Assembly: GCF_000447755.1 (NCBI RefSeq)
Contig: NZ_AUNE01000052.1
Coordinates: forward strand, 62,001 to 126,000
Direction of reading: 5' to 3'
DNA length: 64,000 bases
Source: Bacteriovorax sp. BSW11_IV
GTDB lineage: Bacteria > Bdellovibrionota > Bacteriovoracia > Bacteriovoracales > Bacteriovoracaceae
The position numbers and the translations under genes are program-made. Below, one piece after another: positions 24,371-33,190 of this stretch. The notes beneath the pieces were generated by a model that was given only the letters and a program-made list of their open reading frames with translations, did not search any database and had not been told where the DNA came from. Each line of letters begins with the position of its first letter. Within the stretch, counting starts at the first letter, position 1.

Positions 24371-24749
24371 TCCAAAAGATATTCTCGTTCTTATCGTTGA
24401 TGATGAGCCGGATATTCTTGAACTTATGGAAGAAGAGTTCAATTACCATGGTTATAAAACCATGACGGCCATTTGTGGAAATGATGCAATAGATCTTATT
24501 CGAAAAAATAATTTCAACGTTGTTGTTTCCGATTATAAAATGCCTAACGGTAATGGTATGGCCGTGCTCAAAGAAGTGAGTACAATGGCGGCCATTGAAA
24601 AACCAGTTTTCTTCTTTGTTTCAGGTCAGGCCGATATTTCAATTGAAGAGGCCATTGATGCTGGAGCGAAAAAATTCTTTGCAAAACCTTTTGATCTAGA
24701 AGAGCTCATAAGCGAAATCGAAGTAGAGCTGATTTCTGCGTTGAAGTAG
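24336..24749 (+). CDS. Stand-alone response-regulator receiver protein
   Basis: A 137-residue CheY-like receiver domain with no output domain. Acidic pocket VDDEPD (Asp22, Asp23), phospho-acceptor Asp66 in VVVSDYKMPNG, the conserved Ser in FFVSGQAD, and Lys in KFFAKPFD are all present. The start is taken as GTG 24336, inside the end of the CFI-box gene; no clear Shine-Dalgarno is seen, so translation may depend on the upstream gene, and TTG 24348 is also possible. No histidine kinase is adjacent on this strand. It may be a single-domain relay for one of the kinases encoded 2-4 kb downstream. Confidence 0.85.
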   Translation: MSSLLAEAKSINPKDILVLIVDDEPDILELMEEEFNYHGYKTMTAICGNDAIDLIRKNNFNVVVSDYKMPNGNGMAVLKEVSTMAAIEKPVFFFVSGQADISIEEAIDAGAKKFFAKPFDLEELISEIEVELISALK

Positions 24750-24817
24750 GGCTCCTTTTCAATCCCACTCATAATTGTTAAAATTCTCTTTGTTTTATTG
24801 TACGAAAAGGAGAATCT

Positions 24818-25549
24818 ATGGCAGGTCATAGTAAGTGGGCCAATACCAAACACAGAAAAGCAGCTCAAGATTCTAAGCGAGCAAAAATTTGGACAAAATT
24901 ATTAAAGGAAGTTGGCGTTGCTGTAAAGCAAGGTGGACCAGATGCCGATTCAAATCCTCGTTTAAGACTAGCTATGCAAAATTGTCGTGGTGGCAATGTT
25001 CCAAAAGACAATATTGAACGGGCCATTGCAAAGGCCTCCGGTGCTGGTGCTGAAGATTATATTGAAACAACTTTCGAGGGCTATGGGCCAGATGGCGTGG
25101 CCGTATTTGTAGAGTGTGCAACTGATAATAATACACGCACTGTTTCAGCCGTGAGGTCCTATTTTACAAAATGTGGGGGCTCACTTGGCAAAGACGGTTG
25201 TCTTCAATTTATTTTTGATCGTAAGAGTATTTTTACTCTAGCTCGTGAAAGTGTTTCCATGGATGATGATGATTTTATGATGGAAATGATTGATGCTGGA
25301 GCAGAGGATGTCGATTACTCTGATGATGAGTTTATTATGGTTATTGCGGCCATGGAAGACTTCGGTTCAGTTTCTACAAAGCTTCATGAGATGGATATAG
25401 AGCCTAAGGAAGCGGGTTTAAAACGTATCCCTAATAACTTCAAGGCCCTTGAAGGAAAGTCTTTGGAAATGTTTGAAAAATTGATCGATCTCTTAGAAGA
25501 TAATGATGATGTTCAACAGGTTTACCATAACCTTGAATTTAATGAATAA
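24818..25549 (+). CDS. yebC: YebC/PmpR/TACO1-family protein
   Basis: A 243-residue member of the YebC family. The N-terminus MAGHSKWANTKHRK and the following SKRAKIWTKLLKE are the invariant signature; GGPDADSNPRLRLA and KASGAGAEDY follow. The family was long annotated as transcriptional regulators (PmpR), and newer work describes a ribosome role at difficult stretches such as polyproline. The start is ATG 24818 with AAAAGGAG six bases upstream. The periplasmic glutathione peroxidase gene follows after 9 bp, so they may be cotranscribed. Confidence 0.95.
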   Translation: MAGHSKWANTKHRKAAQDSKRAKIWTKLLKEVGVAVKQGGPDADSNPRLRLAMQNCRGGNVPKDNIERAIAKASGAGAEDYIETTFEGYGPDGVAVFVECATDNNTRTVSAVRSYFTKCGGSLGKDGCLQFIFDRKSIFTLARESVSMDDDDFMMEMIDAGAEDVDYSDDEFIMVIAAMEDFGSVSTKLHEMDIEPKEAGLKRIPNNFKALEGKSLEMFEKLIDLLEDNDDVQQVYHNLEFNE

Positions 25550-25558
25550 GGAAGAACA

Positions 25559-26104
25559 ATGAGACAATTAATTTGTATACTTGGCTTTATGGTTTCAATC
25601 AATGCATTTGCTCAGTCTATTTATGATTTTTCATTGAAAGATGAAAATGGAAAAGAAGTAAAATTTGATGCGTTCAAAGGCAAAACTCTATTAATTGCAA
25701 ATATCGCAACTAAATGTGGTTTTACTGGTCAGTTAGAGGATTTAGAGGCCCTCTATAAAAAATATTCTTCTCAGGGATTAATGGTTGTAGGAGTACCTTC
25801 TAACGACTTCAATGGACAAACTCCCGAAGGGAATAAAGAGGTCGTAAAATTTTGTCGCTTAAACTATGGTGTCACTTTTCCAATTCTAGAAAAGATTGTC
25901 GTAACAGGCAAAGATATTCACCCATTATTTGCTTATCTGACAAAACTTAAAGATGGCAGCGTGAAATGGAATTTTGAAAAATTTCTGTTCAACAAAGATG
26001 GTGAATTTGTAGACTATTATTTGTCTATGACAAATCCGATGAGTGAGAAAGTCGTTAAGAAAATTGATTCTCTTACGAAGTCGGAAGATCAAAGTAAAAA
26101 GTAG
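25559..26104 (+). CDS. Glutathione peroxidase family protein, exported
   Basis: A 181-residue glutathione peroxidase with an N-terminal signal (MRQLICILGFMVSINAFA), so it should act in the periplasm. It has the family layout: IYDFSLKDENGKEV, the active-site segment NIATKCGFTGQ with Cys53 in place of selenocysteine, VPSNDFNGQTPE, and KWNFEKFLFNKDG with the catalytic Trp-Asn. It probably reduces peroxides with thioredoxin-like donors, as most bacterial Cys-type enzymes do. Its 3' end overlaps the convergent kinase gene by 32 bp, the longest tail-to-tail overlap in the window. Confidence 0.92.
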   Translation: MRQLICILGFMVSINAFAQSIYDFSLKDENGKEVKFDAFKGKTLLIANIATKCGFTGQLEDLEALYKKYSSQGLMVVGVPSNDFNGQTPEGNKEVVKFCRLNYGVTFPILEKIVVTGKDIHPLFAYLTKLKDGSVKWNFEKFLFNKDGEFVDYYLSMTNPMSEKVVKKIDSLTKSEDQSKK

Positions 26105-27167
26105 ATCCCAAATCTTTTTTACTTTCAACATTCATTTGGGATTTGTGTTTTTTCAAAACTTTTTGACAGTAATGAAGACCGATCCCAAATCCTCTTTCTC
26201 CGTCCACACCATCTTTTGAGACATTGGCATTTTCATCAAAAAGTGCTTGAATCGTTTCCTCATCAATTCCTAGACCTGTATCTTTCACATAAAAGCGAAG
26301 AATATTGTTGTCGCCTGTGATGTAGGCACCCAATTCGATTTTTCCACCTGCATTTGTGAACTTACAAGAATTATTGATCAGGTTTAGAATGACGTTTTTT
26401 ATTTTTATTTCGTCTATGACAACTGACTTCGCTTCAAGTTCTTTGAGATTCAAATTAAAATCGAGGTCTTTATTTTCTATGAGACGCTTAACTTCACTGG
26501 CAATATTTTCCAGATAGTCCTTAACTTCAACAGGGTGGAGATCGAGAACGATCTCTTTACTTTTAAGCTGCAAATCACTCAGCAAAGAATCCAACATAAT
26601 AAGTGAGCTATCAACAGAGTTTTTCAAAATTCCTATAATCTCTTCTTGTGTGGCCGGATCTTCTTCTAGAAGGATGTCCAGATAGGATTTAATTGTTGAA
26701 AGTGGATTTCTTAAATCGTGACTGACAATACTTGTGAAGGTCTGCGTATTATGCAACAGTAACTTCAAATGTTGATCTCTTTTAAAGCGCTCTAAGATAT
26801 TAGAAATAAAAATATCGAAGTTTGTACTCATTATTGATTCTTTATTAATGAAATCTTGAACACCAAAGCGCAATAGGTTGCAACCAATTACAGGTGATTG
26901 GCAATCACTTATAATAACAATTGGAAATTCATTAATAAGATGTTTGTTTACAATAAGAAAATCTGTCGCAGTAATACCTTGAAAGGCATAGTCTAAAAAA
27001 ACAATATCAAAATGTTCTTTTGACATCTTTTCTTTGGTTGGTAAATCACATATTTCAATTGAAGTATTGAAAAGATTCATCTTCTTAAGACTTTCCACGA
27101 GGAAAGCACAATCCAACTTACAGTCATCAATGATGAGAACCCTTAGGGTTTTTTCCTTATTATTCAT
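26073..27167 (-). CDS. Histidine kinase with N-terminal receiver domain
   Basis: A 364-residue cytoplasmic protein. An N-terminal receiver domain (about 8-125; IIDD, phospho-acceptor Asp59 in VFLDYAFQG) is joined directly to a kinase core: HisKA with His150 in IVSHDLRNPL, and HATPase_c (LINNSCKFTN, VKDTGLGI, RGFGIGLHY; about 245-362). There are no membrane segments. The receiver-first order suggests it is activated by a phosphorelay rather than a membrane sensor. A TACAAT box lies only 6 bases before the ATG with no Shine-Dalgarno, so the mRNA could be leaderless. It is divergent from the PAS kinase gene. Confidence 0.9.
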   Translation of the reverse strand: MNNKEKTLRVLIIDDCKLDCAFLVESLKKMNLFNTSIEICDLPTKEKMSKEHFDIVFLDYAFQGITATDFLIVNKHLINEFPIVIISDCQSPVIGCNLLRFGVQDFINKESIMSTNFDIFISNILERFKRDQHLKLLLHNTQTFTSIVSHDLRNPLSTIKSYLDILLEEDPATQEEIIGILKNSVDSSLIMLDSLLSDLQLKSKEIVLDLHPVEVKDYLENIASEVKRLIENKDLDFNLNLKELEAKSVVIDEIKIKNVILNLINNSCKFTNAGGKIELGAYITGDNNILRFYVKDTGLGIDEETIQALFDENANVSKDGVDGERGFGIGLHYCQKVLKKHKSQMNVESKKDLGSTFYFDLPTS

Positions 27168-27266
27168 GGCTTAATTGTACTTAGAAAAATTACTCCTAGA
27201 ATATTAATATATTCTCAATTTTATAGAACCTTGAATTATTTAAGTTTTTATAAAGTATAGTGAATT

Positions 27267-28757
27267 ATGGGGAAAATATTAAGATGGATAATTGACCAAT
27301 TAACATTTCATGGCAGATTTCATCGCACTAAACTGGATGCTGGTCAGCTAGATATTTTGACTGTTTTAGGTGATGGGTATTGGGAATGGAATGTTGCAAC
27401 TAACGAAGTTCGTTGGAGTCCAAAGCTCTTTGAACTTCTTGGACTTGATGCTACTCAAAAAGAAAGTTTCGAGCTTTTCATGGATCTTGTACATCCCGAA
27501 GATAGACATATTGTTGAAGAAGAGCTTGAGCGCTACTTGAAAGAAGTTGATAACTATTATCTCGAATTTAGAATGGATGTGGGCGGTGAATATCAGTGGT
27601 TTAATGATCGTGGTTTTTTGATTCAGAAAAAAAATATCATGATTGGAACTATGACTAATATCGACGAGAGAAAAAGAGCTGAGCTAAGATTAAAAAAAAT
27701 AATGGAAGCTTCTAATGACATATTCTGGGAATGGAATTTTTCTGAGAAGTCGGGATGGATTGCAGGTGATTGTCCTCACGTTCACTTAACTCGTTTTCAT
27801 CTTAAAAACTTATTTAAAAAGCCAAATCGACTGATGCAGATTTATCGCAAGGATAGATTAAAAGTTTTATCGTTTTGGCTGAAGGCCATTGCCAGTAAAA
27901 CAACAGAGTCGCAAAAAATTACTTTTAGAATTTTGACTGAAGATCATTTTCGTTGGGTAAAGTGTAGTGTGATATTTGAATTTGATGATACCAAAAATCT
28001 CTCTTCAGTGAGCGGCTCTTTGACAGATATTCACGAGCATAAAGAGATCGAGAGAACACTAGAGAAAAAAACGTCAGACTTAAAAGAAAGTAATGATATG
28101 CTTGAAAATTTTGCTTTTGTGGCCAGCCATGACTTACAAGCACCAATTAGACATATTCGTCACTTTAGTGAGTTTTTGAAAATATCGATACAAGAAAATG
28201 ATACGCCTAAAATTAATGAATACTTATCTTTAATTAATGCCTCTACGCTAAAAATGAAGTCCTTGGTTCAGGGGCTACTTGAGTATTCTAGATTAGGGCG
28301 AGTAAAGCTAAATCTTGAGCGTATTAATATTAAAGAATATTTTGAAGAAATTTTCTCACTCTACGAATTATCTCTTGATCCAAAAGATAAGTTCTTTATC
28401 GAAATAAATACGAATTTGAATTTTATCGTTGTCGATCGATTACTTTTTCGTCAGGTTGTTCAAAACCTTATAGATAATTCTCTTAAATTCCGAAAAAGTG
28501 ATGTGCCTTTTATTTTTAAAATAGCGATCAGTCTTTCCCATAACGAAGTTCAACTCGATTTTATCGATAATGGCCTTGGTATTGATAAGCTTGCGATGAA
28601 AAATGTTTTTAATCTTTTCTATAAGGGTGGCTCCAAAGAGGGCAATGGAATAGGTTTGTCTTTATGTCATTTAATTGTGAAGCAACACGCTGGTGACATA
28701 TCTGTTTATAGTAATGTTGGTGAGGGAACAATTGTAACAGTGAGCTTACCACTATGA
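27267..28757 (+). CDS. PAS-domain sensor histidine kinase
   Basis: A 496-residue soluble kinase with two PAS_3-type domains (about 30-135, GYWEWNVATNEVRWS and LVHPEDR; and about 145-260, DIFWEWNF and ends in GSLTDIHEHK), a short coiled coil, HisKA with His288 in FVASHDLQAPIRH, and HATPase_c (NLIDNSLKFR, DNGLGID, GNGIGLSLC). The subgroup resembles the phytochrome-like kinases with the SHDLQ-P box. The gene is coupled by ATGA to the receiver gene that follows, which is its probable partner. A TATAGT box lies 5 bases before the ATG and no ribosome-binding site is visible. Confidence 0.92.
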   Translation: MGKILRWIIDQLTFHGRFHRTKLDAGQLDILTVLGDGYWEWNVATNEVRWSPKLFELLGLDATQKESFELFMDLVHPEDRHIVEEELERYLKEVDNYYLEFRMDVGGEYQWFNDRGFLIQKKNIMIGTMTNIDERKRAELRLKKIMEASNDIFWEWNFSEKSGWIAGDCPHVHLTRFHLKNLFKKPNRLMQIYRKDRLKVLSFWLKAIASKTTESQKITFRILTEDHFRWVKCSVIFEFDDTKNLSSVSGSLTDIHEHKEIERTLEKKTSDLKESNDMLENFAFVASHDLQAPIRHIRHFSEFLKISIQENDTPKINEYLSLINASTLKMKSLVQGLLEYSRLGRVKLNLERINIKEYFEEIFSLYELSLDPKDKFFIEINTNLNFIVVDRLLFRQVVQNLIDNSLKFRKSDVPFIFKIAISLSHNEVQLDFIDNGLGIDKLAMKNVFNLFYKGGSKEGNGIGLSLCHLIVKQHAGDISVYSNVGEGTIVTVSLPL

Positions 28758-29119
28758 AACTTGTTATTTGTGATGACTCCGCTGAGGATTGTCTCATTAT
28801 AAAAACATATTTAACTTCTCATTTAAATTGTGAGCTTCTTTTTTATACTGATTCAGGTGAATTGGTGGACGACTTAAACAAAATAGGACAGGCCCATTTT
28901 ATTTTGGATTTAAAAATGCCTAAATATAATGGAATGGAATTGTTAAATATAATTAAATCTCATTCGTCACAAACTTTTGTTGCAATCATGAGTTCTAGTG
29001 ATAACCAAGAAGAAATGGAAAAGTGTTTAAAGCTAGGAGCGAATAAGTATATTTTAAAGGATATGGACTTGGAAAAATTTGGCCAAGCAATTATAGAAAT
29101 TGCCTGGCCTAATGATTAA
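28754..29119 (+). CDS. Receiver-domain response regulator
   Basis: A 121-residue single-domain receiver. Acidic pair DD (residues 7-8), phospho-acceptor Asp52 in FILDLKMPKYNG, conserved Ser in AIMSSSD and Lys in KYILKDMD. It overlaps the upstream PAS kinase by 4 bp (ATGA), so they are translated together and probably form a pair, with the receiver passing the phosphate on or binding a target. The stop TAA sits in a TTAA that also encodes the stop of the convergent glutaredoxin gene. Confidence 0.9.
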   Translation: MKLVICDDSAEDCLIIKTYLTSHLNCELLFYTDSGELVDDLNKIGQAHFILDLKMPKYNGMELLNIIKSHSSQTFVAIMSSSDNQEEMEKCLKLGANKYILKDMDLEKFGQAIIEIAWPND

Positions 29120-29505
29120 GAATTGAATAGTTGTTCAAGCTCTCCGTTGTGATACATTTCTGTCACAACATCATTTCCACCAATCAATTGACCCTTGAAG
29201 TAAACTTGCGGGTAAGTTGGCCAGTTAGAGAATTCTTTAACACCTTGACGGATATCATCGTCAGATAAGATGTTAAATGTTTTATAAGGGATGTTCATTG
29301 CATTTAGAATTGCAGTCGTATTCGCTGAGAATCCGCACATTGGCATGTCTGGAGTTCCTTTCATAAATACAAATACATCACTAGATGAAATTAGACCTGT
29401 AATTTGTTCATTAAGTGCAAGAGACTTGTCTGCGCTATCAACGCTCTGTCCGCCTGCTACAGGTACTTTATCGCTTCCTAAAATATTGAATGGATTGTCG
29501 CTCAT
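29116..29505 (-). CDS. grxD: Monothiol CGFS glutaredoxin
   Basis: A 129-residue Grx4-type protein that binds a glutathione-ligated [2Fe-2S] cluster and works with BolA in iron-sulfur trafficking. The motif M-P-M-C-G-F-S puts the active Cys at 57; family landmarks are FMKGTPDMP, WPTYPQVYFKGQLIGG (cis-Pro) and the final helix. The first about 30 residues are extra relative to E. coli GrxD and look disordered. The start is ATG 29505 with AAGGAG upstream. It lies 13 bp after the BolA gene, and the pairing of the two genes is common in bacteria. Confidence 0.95.
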   Translation of the reverse strand: MSDNPFNILGSDKVPVAGGQSVDSADKSLALNEQITGLISSSDVFVFMKGTPDMPMCGFSANTTAILNAMNIPYKTFNILSDDDIRQGVKEFSNWPTYPQVYFKGQLIGGNDVVTEMYHNGELEQLFNS

Positions 29506-29518
29506 AGAGATGATCTCC

Positions 29519-29776
29519 TTAATTGAAAATATTTTGTTCGCTGGCCTGGGCCAGTGTCATTGTTTTAATTTGTACTGCGTGAATATCTTGCTTTAATCTA
29601 GGAGCAAGTATGTCCATGATCATTTTGTGTTGTTGAAAAAGCATCTTGCCTAAAAAAGCATCGCTAGCAACAGTAATGCCTAGATGGTCTTGAGTTCCTG
29701 TAAGGTCGGTAACCATGACTTTTGCATCTGTGATATTCGACTTAATTAATGCTGCAACATCTTCGAAAATAGTCAT
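29519..29776 (-). CDS. BolA-family protein
   Basis: An 85-residue BolA/IbaG-like protein starting at ATG 29776 (MTIFEDVAAL); its start overlaps the stop of the upstream gene as TAATG. The KH-like fold is visible: DLTGTQDHLGITVASDAFLG, the conserved HKMIMDIL helix with the family His, and AVQIKTMTLAQ. BolA proteins pair with CGFS glutaredoxins to bind a [2Fe-2S] cluster; the next gene is that glutaredoxin. In-frame codons further upstream lie in the membrane-protein gene and are rejected as starts. Confidence 0.92.
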   Translation of the reverse strand: MTIFEDVAALIKSNITDAKVMVTDLTGTQDHLGITVASDAFLGKMLFQQHKMIMDILAPRLKQDIHAVQIKTMTLAQASEQNIFN

Positions 29777-30174
29777 TATAAAGTTCCCTCTGGCCATGAG
29801 GCCCAAAAGCTAGTGATTAATGTCATCGTTCTAAATACAACAGTCGTCCAACCAAGCTTCTTGTGAAGAGGGCGGATGGCATTGTTGCCTTTTAAGAACT
29901 TGCGGCCAGTAATTAGCATGGCCACGAATAAAAGAACACTCCCTATCGCAAAAAAGAGGTGTATTTTCAAAAGCATAGGGTTAGTCATTACTTTTGAAGC
30001 TTTCATAATAGCACTGCGACTCAGTTCAATTTGTAGGATGAGTAAAACATCCCAAATAATTGCGCTTGTCATCATTTTAACATGAAGAGCTCTGTTTTTT
30101 CTCTTATAAACGCCTAAATAAATTAGAGCGAGAATAAGAAAAGATTGAACTTGAAATATTAAGCTTGTGTTCAT
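29776..30174 (-). CDS. Four-helix membrane protein (DUF420-like)
   Basis: A 132-residue inner-membrane protein starting at ATG 30174 (MNTSLIF). Four hydrophobic helices are evident (about 5-22, 35-55, 70-90, 112-128), with His residues after helix 1 (ALHVKMM), in helix 3 (LLKIHLFF) and before helix 4 (LHKKLGW). This resembles the DUF420/YozB group, whose His residues hint at haem or metal binding, though the match is by eye. It is the first gene of an operon with the BolA and Grx genes, with a 1-bp overlap (TAATG). Its role in that context is unknown. Confidence 0.55.
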   Translation of the reverse strand: MNTSLIFQVQSFLILALIYLGVYKRKNRALHVKMMTSAIIWDVLLILQIELSRSAIMKASKVMTNPMLLKIHLFFAIGSVLLFVAMLITGRKFLKGNNAIRPLHKKLGWTTVVFRTMTLITSFWASWPEGTL

Positions 30175-30289
30175 TGCATCTGTCCTTGTCAATCGAGAAG
30201 CTAAGATTAGAATAAAATGGGCGCATTTACAATCTTTTGAGATGCGTTATAAACAAGTTTCAAACTTATTTTTATTAAAGGTAAACTTT

Positions 30290-33190
30290 ATGTCTTCTAC
30301 ACAACATCCCCTAGGCCAATGGGCCGTGGTTGATATTGAAACAACTGGCGCTGATTCTAACTATGATGAAATCATCGATGTGGGTTATTTAGAGTTTGAA
30401 GGCACAAAACTTGTAAAAAAATACAACTCTCTCGTGCGCTCAGAAATTCCATTAAGTCATTTTATTCAAAAACTAACTGGGATTACACCAAAAATGGTGG
30501 CCAAAGCACCAAGACCTGAAGAAGTGATTCCTGAAATTCAAGAGCTCTATGGAAAGCACCTGTTGGCCCACAATGCTGAATTTGAAGAAGCCTTTTTAGG
30601 AAAATTCTTTGATGAAGTTGACGATGGTTTGCAAAGAGAAAGTTATGAAGACTCTCTCTACTTTTTGGCCCTTCTTTTTCCTCACTTTTCTTCTTTCAAG
30701 TTAGAAAATTTTATTGTGGATTGGGGACTTGCCCAGAAAGAGATGCACAGAGGATATGAAGACTCTGTGGACTTATTGAAAGTCATATTAATCGCTACAC
30801 GTGTTATTCACGATGATAAGGCGCGCTTTAATACTCTTCATTCTCTTTTTCAAAAGTATGAATTGAAAGATTACTGGTATTACAAATTTTTTAGCTTAGA
30901 CAGAGTTTCACTGCAAGAGATTGCTGATCAAATCGATTTTGATCTTGAGAACCATGTGAAAATTGCAAAGGAAAAGCTTGAGGCCACTCAGGCCCCGCTT
31001 GATTTACGGCCTAAGGCCTTTTCTTTCGATTTTACGGGTCAAAATATTAAGGCAATCTACGATAATGAAGAAGTTGTAAAAAATAGACTCCCGCATTTTC
31101 GCTATAGAAAGTCACAAGAGGATCTCTCTCTAAGAGTTGGGCAGGCCTTTAAAAATAAGGTGCACGCCTTAGTTCAGGCCCCCACAGGTACGGGGAAAAC
31201 ATTGGGATACATGATCCCTGCGGCCCTTCATTCAATTGAAAATCAAAAACAAGTTCTGATTGCTACAGGGACCAAGGCCCTACAACATCAGGCCATGGCC
31301 AAAGATGTACCACAACTAAGAATGCTCCTTGGCCTTGATGAAACAGAGCTTCGCGTGAAACAACTTGTAGGATCAGGCAACCATTTGTGCGAGCTTCTTT
31401 TTAGACAATCACTTGAAGAAGATGATCTTTTTAAAGATCAAAAATCTTTTCAAGATAAATTTACAAATATGTATTTTGATATGGTCTTCTATCATAATGC
31501 CCATGCAATAAGTGGTAATCAAATTCTTAGAGCTGATTTACCTTTTGTATTTAAGAAGAAATCAAAATACTTTGACGATAAAGAAAGTGAATTAGCAGTT
31601 GATTTTAGGGCCTGTACAGGTAAGAGCTGTCCGTTTAAGAATGAATGTTCGTACATCAAAGGGCTTAGAGAGGCCAAGGATGCTGATATTATTATTGGAA
31701 ACCACTCATTAATGTTCTCATGGCCAAAGTCTTTTCCAAGACCAGAGTATATTGTTGTAGATGAGGCCCATAAGATTGAAGGTGAGACGACAGATGCTTT
31801 CTCATATGAAGTAAGTGCAAAAGATTTAGAAGGTTTAAACAAGTCTCTATTGCACTTACAAGGTATAGGTTCACTTTTCTATCTTCTTTCTCAACATGAA
31901 GAAAATGAAGGGGAGAGTACGGAGATTATCAACTTTATTCGAAGTGAGGCCATGTCTCTTCAGCGCATGCTTGCCGATCATCTTGTTGGTCTTCCCGATA
32001 AAGTAGAGAGCTACTTTAAAAAAATGCCTCGTTATACATCAGATTATTGGAATGAGCTTCCTATGATTAAAAAGGGAGCAAACGATCAACTTGGTAAAAA
32101 TATTTACAACCATCTTGATAGTATCCGCCATATTGTATCAGAACTTTTAAAACTTATGATGCCTTACTCAGTAAAATGGGAAGCGAGTAATCTTAAAAAT
32201 GATAATGAGATTATTGCCTTTACTCGTTTTGAGGCATTCTTTGGCCACGTAAGTGATATTGCGACAGCACTAGAATTTGGTCTTGGTTTTCCAGATTATA
32301 GAAGTGACTACACTCATTCGTTAAAATACTTAGAGGCGCAAGGTTTTATTATGAATTCATGTCCTATCAATGTTGGACGTGTTTTGCATGATGGGCTTTT
32401 ACAAACATCTGCCTCAGTGGTTTTCACTTCTGCGACTCTTGGCAACGCTCATGGTGACCAAGGGGCAAAGGGGATTGAATGGGCCACTGGTTATGTCTAT
32501 ACAGAGCCTGAAAGACGCTTTAAGAGTGGTTTTTTCCTGCCTGCCACGTATGATTACGAGAATAAGACTCGTGTTTTCTTATGTGATGATGTTCCTTCAC
32601 TCCATTCTCATGATTTTATTGATAAGGTCCTGGGCCCAGTAAGTAATGTTATTCGCAATCTTGAGGGTCGATCTTTGCTCTTGTTTTCTGCTAAAACACG
32701 TTTTGAAAAGGCCAGAGAATATTTACTCTCAAAATTTGAAGGAGAGCTTCCTGTCTTTGTTCAAGGTATGGGAAATAATGTTGTAGAGGAATTTAAAAAC
32801 TCTGGAAACGGAATACTTCTTGGAATGGAATCATTTGGAGAAGGGATTGATGTACCAGGAGAGGCCTTACAATTTGTCTTTATTGATAAAGTTCCAGATC
32901 TTCGCATGGATCTTGTCATTAATGATCGTAGAGAGTTCTATGAATCAAATATTGGAAATGAATTCACTGATTATTATCTTTCTCATAGAACACGCTCACT
33001 TCATCAAAAGCTTGGACGTCTGTTAAGAACAGAAAAAGATTATGGTGGTGTAATCATAGTTGATTCCAGAACGAGAAATTGGAAAGGCAAGACAATGGAA
33101 AAGGTGCTTAAGTTAATGGAGCCTTACAAGCTAGTTCGTACATCACTGGACTCAGCTTGTAAGGGCGTAGAAGAATTTATTCGTCACTAA
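30290..33190 (+). CDS. dinG: DinG-type helicase fused to a DnaQ-like exonuclease
   Basis: A 966-residue protein. The start is ATG 30290 (MSSTQHPLGQW) with AAAGG 8 bases upstream; in-frame codons from 30167 precede that site. The N-terminus (about 10-180) is a DEDDh exonuclease (VVDIETTGADSNYD, LLAHNAEFEE, HRGYEDSVD). The rest is an XPD/DinG superfamily-2 helicase: Walker A APTGTGKT near 299, DEAH box VVDEAHK near 490, and Fe-S-type cysteines Cys367, Cys442, Cys447 and Cys453. Exonuclease-DinG fusions are well known in Firmicutes; here the iron-sulfur ligands are kept. It unwinds DNA 5' to 3' in repair. Its stop overlaps the convergent gene by 4 bp. Confidence 0.9.
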   Translation: MSSTQHPLGQWAVVDIETTGADSNYDEIIDVGYLEFEGTKLVKKYNSLVRSEIPLSHFIQKLTGITPKMVAKAPRPEEVIPEIQELYGKHLLAHNAEFEEAFLGKFFDEVDDGLQRESYEDSLYFLALLFPHFSSFKLENFIVDWGLAQKEMHRGYEDSVDLLKVILIATRVIHDDKARFNTLHSLFQKYELKDYWYYKFFSLDRVSLQEIADQIDFDLENHVKIAKEKLEATQAPLDLRPKAFSFDFTGQNIKAIYDNEEVVKNRLPHFRYRKSQEDLSLRVGQAFKNKVHALVQAPTGTGKTLGYMIPAALHSIENQKQVLIATGTKALQHQAMAKDVPQLRMLLGLDETELRVKQLVGSGNHLCELLFRQSLEEDDLFKDQKSFQDKFTNMYFDMVFYHNAHAISGNQILRADLPFVFKKKSKYFDDKESELAVDFRACTGKSCPFKNECSYIKGLREAKDADIIIGNHSLMFSWPKSFPRPEYIVVDEAHKIEGETTDAFSYEVSAKDLEGLNKSLLHLQGIGSLFYLLSQHEENEGESTEIINFIRSEAMSLQRMLADHLVGLPDKVESYFKKMPRYTSDYWNELPMIKKGANDQLGKNIYNHLDSIRHIVSELLKLMMPYSVKWEASNLKNDNEIIAFTRFEAFFGHVSDIATALEFGLGFPDYRSDYTHSLKYLEAQGFIMNSCPINVGRVLHDGLLQTSASVVFTSATLGNAHGDQGAKGIEWATGYVYTEPERRFKSGFFLPATYDYENKTRVFLCDDVPSLHSHDFIDKVLGPVSNVIRNLEGRSLLLFSAKTRFEKAREYLLSKFEGELPVFVQGMGNNVVEEFKNSGNGILLGMESFGEGIDVPGEALQFVFIDKVPDLRMDLVINDRREFYESNIGNEFTDYYLSHRTRSLHQKLGRLLRTEKDYGGVIIVDSRTRNWKGKTMEKVLKLMEPYKLVRTSLDSACKGVEEFIRH

